Shown here: positions 62,578-64,000 of the stretch, in pieces
Numbering within the stretch: the first letter of the stretch is position 1
Layout: each line of letters opens with the position of its first letter
Assembly: GCA_045587545.1 (NCBI GenBank)
Contig: JAZNCN010000010.1
Span: 62,001 to 126,000 of the forward strand
DNA length: 64,000 nucleotides
Direction: 5' to 3'
DNA from: Caccoplasma_A sp045587545
GTDB taxonomy: Bacteria > Bacteroidota > Bacteroidia > Bacteroidales > G3-4614
Made by a program: the position numbers and the translations under genes
Notes under the pieces: model-generated
Databases searched by the model: none
The model's input: only the letters and a program-made list of their open reading frames with translations
What the model was told of the DNA's origin: nothing

Positions 62578-64000
62578 ATGAATTTAAAAAGATTTATAGA
62601 TCGCCCTATATTATCGGCGGTAATATCAATTGTAATAGTAATTATGGGATTGATAGGTTTATCAAACCTACCCATAGAGCAATATCCCGACATTGCACCT
62701 CCAACAGTAATGGTACATGCAACCTACTATGGTGCTAATGCCGAGACTATACAAAAGGCTGTGATTGCTCCTCTTGAAGAGGCTATCAACGGTGTGGAGG
62801 ATATGACCTATATGACCTCTACTGCTTCAAACGCCGGTTCGGCTTCAATTACAATCTATTTTAAGCAGGGAACCGATCCGGATATGGCGGCAGTCAATGT
62901 TCAAAACCGTGTTTCACGTGCTAACGGACGTTTGCCTCAAGAGGTTAAACAAGTTGGTGTTACAACAATGAAACGCCAAACAAGTATGTTGCAACTATTC
63001 TCATTGCACTGCCCAAACGGAATGTATGATGAGAACTTCCTTGCAAACTACATAAATATAAATATTAAACCTCAAATTCTTCGTATTACCGGTGTTGGTG
63101 ATATGATGGTGTTGGGAGGTGAGTATAGTATGCGTATATGGTTGAAACCTGATGTTATGGCTACATACAAGTTGATGCCTTCAGATGTTACTATGGCTCT
63201 TGCCGAGCAAAATATTGAGGCAGCAACAGGTCAATTCGGAGAAAATTCAAAAGAGACCTTCCAATATACAATGAAGTATAAAGGACGTTTAATGACTCCT
63301 GAAGAGTTTGGAAATATCATAATACGTTCAACTTCTGATGGTGAAATCTTACGATTAAAAGATATTGCCGATGTTGAGATGGGTCGCGAAAGTTATTCAT
63401 ATGTAGGAGAGTTTAATGCACACCCTGGTGTTATGGCAATGGTCTTTCAGACAGCAGGATCAAATGCTACAGCTGTAAATGAAGAGATTGACCAACTTCT
63501 TGATGAAGTTCGCAAAGACCTTCCAAAAGGAGTAGAGTTAGACCAAGTAAATAGTACTAACGATTTCTTGTTTGCATCAATTAGCAATGTGGTTCGTACA
63601 CTTATTGAGGCTATCATTCTTGTAATTTTGGTTGTATATGTATTCTTGCAAGATGTTCGCTCAACAATAATTCCGTTGGTGGGTATTGTAGTATCGTTGG
63701 TGGGAACATTTGCATTTATGATGGTTGCTGGTTTCAGTCTTAACCTTATTACATTGTTTGCATTGGTTCTTGTAATTGGTACGGTGGTAGATGATGCCAT
63801 TATTGTGGTTGAAGCAGTACAAGCTAAATTTGATGCAGGTTATCGTTCGCCCAAAAAGGCGAGTGTCGATGCCATGAAAGGTATCAGTAATGCCGTAATC
63901 ACATCGTCTCTTGTATTTATGGTGGTGTTTATTCCCGTATCTTTTATGGGTGGAACATCAGGAGTATTCTATACTCAATTTGGTTTGACAATGGCTGTTG
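62578..64000 (+). CDS. RND multidrug efflux pump, HAE1 (AcrB-type) subunit, N-terminal part
   Basis: 474 codons are visible; the frame is open to the right edge. Start ATG 62578 with a strong ribosome site. The first transmembrane helix (about 10-28) begins FIDRPILSAVISIVIVIMG. The porter-domain signature LSNLPIEQYPDIAPPTV and AVIAPLEEAINGVEDMTYM follows, then transmembrane segments from about residue 335. TM4 carries the proton-relay pair in GTVVDDAIIVVEAV (Asp near 404-405). It expels hydrophobic compounds or antibiotics with the upstream adaptor. Specificity cannot be read from the fragment. Confidence 0.95.
   Translation, partial: MNLKRFIDRPILSAVISIVIVIMGLIGLSNLPIEQYPDIAPPTVMVHATYYGANAETIQKAVIAPLEEAINGVEDMTYMTSTASNAGSASITIYFKQGTDPDMAAVNVQNRVSRANGRLPQEVKQVGVTTMKRQTSMLQLFSLHCPNGMYDENFLANYININIKPQILRITGVGDMMVLGGEYSMRIWLKPDVMATYKLMPSDVTMALAEQNIEAATGQFGENSKETFQYTMKYKGRLMTPEEFGNIIIRSTSDGEILRLKDIADVEMGRESYSYVGEFNAHPGVMAMVFQTAGSNATAVNEEIDQLLDEVRKDLPKGVELDQVNSTNDFLFASISNVVRTLIEAIILVILVVYVFLQDVRSTIIPLVGIVVSLVGTFAFMMVAGFSLNLITLFALVLVIGTVVDDAIIVVEAVQAKFDAGYRSPKKASVDAMKGISNAVITSSLVFMVVFIPVSFMGGTSGVFYTQFGLTMAV

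Overview
The window looks like a chromosomal segment of a low-GC member of the order Bacteroidales (Bacteroidota). Five things point there: the -7 promoter motif TAnnTTTG in front of many genes; few Shine-Dalgarno sequences; the cell-division tail ftsA-ftsZ-yqeY; a DUF4271-hemD-rnpA-yidD-tatD-tyrS run; and lineage-typical families (TonB-dependent receptor with carboxypeptidase-like N-terminus, PorT-like barrel, DUF4091 lipoprotein, GT117/DUF2723 membrane protein, succinyl-CoA:acetate CoA-transferase, CBM20-type MalQ). Genus cannot be resolved from the sequence alone. No transposase, integrase, phage or CRISPR array was seen.

Layout. 1-8.8 kb: end of the division cluster (ftsA is cut by the window edge), serS, ychF, a LOG-family protein, DUF4271, hemD, rnpA, yidD and a TatD-like protein. 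8.9-19.3 kb: tyrS, tRNA-Gln, a CNNM/CBS protein, tRNA-Asn, an S41 protease with a Nudix hydrolase, a fucosyltransferase-like enzyme, mutS and a U32 protein. 19.3-29.2 kb: envelope genes (TonB receptor, 1000-residue TPR protein, two beta-barrels), a transporter pseudogene and an SpmA/SpmB-like membrane protein. 29.2-35.9 kb: malQ, a Fic protein, a DUF4091 lipoprotein and a nitronate monooxygenase/FabK-like flavoprotein. 36-37.5 kb: two tandem secreted paralogues of unknown function and a hairpin-repeat array. 37.5-41.9 kb: a leftward operon nadA-purN-TPR-lipoprotein-comM. 41.9-42.7 kb: a very AT-rich gene-free island. 42.7-55.8 kb: trmH, the miaB-GT117-deacetylase operon, CoA-transferase plus outer-membrane protein, and cysE-rlmL-dppIV. 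55.8-60.3 kb: a strongly structured RNA element and two surface lipoproteins. 60.3-64 kb: an AraC regulator divergent from an RND efflux operon, cut by the right edge.

Two observations stand out. First, codon third positions flip from A/C-rich to G/T-rich on the + strand across the AT-rich island at 41.9-42.7 kb. The island carries TTATCAACA boxes on both strands and is flanked by diverging genes, as expected for a chromosomal replication origin. Second, 56.06-56.26 kb can fold into a long rod-like RNA. Its inner arm can instead pair with a downstream segment to form a 14-bp terminator stem followed by a T-run, which is the architecture of a riboswitch/attenuator or of a switching small RNA.

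Third in interest is a cluster of alternating hairpins at 37.25-37.49 kb with compensatory base changes between copies.
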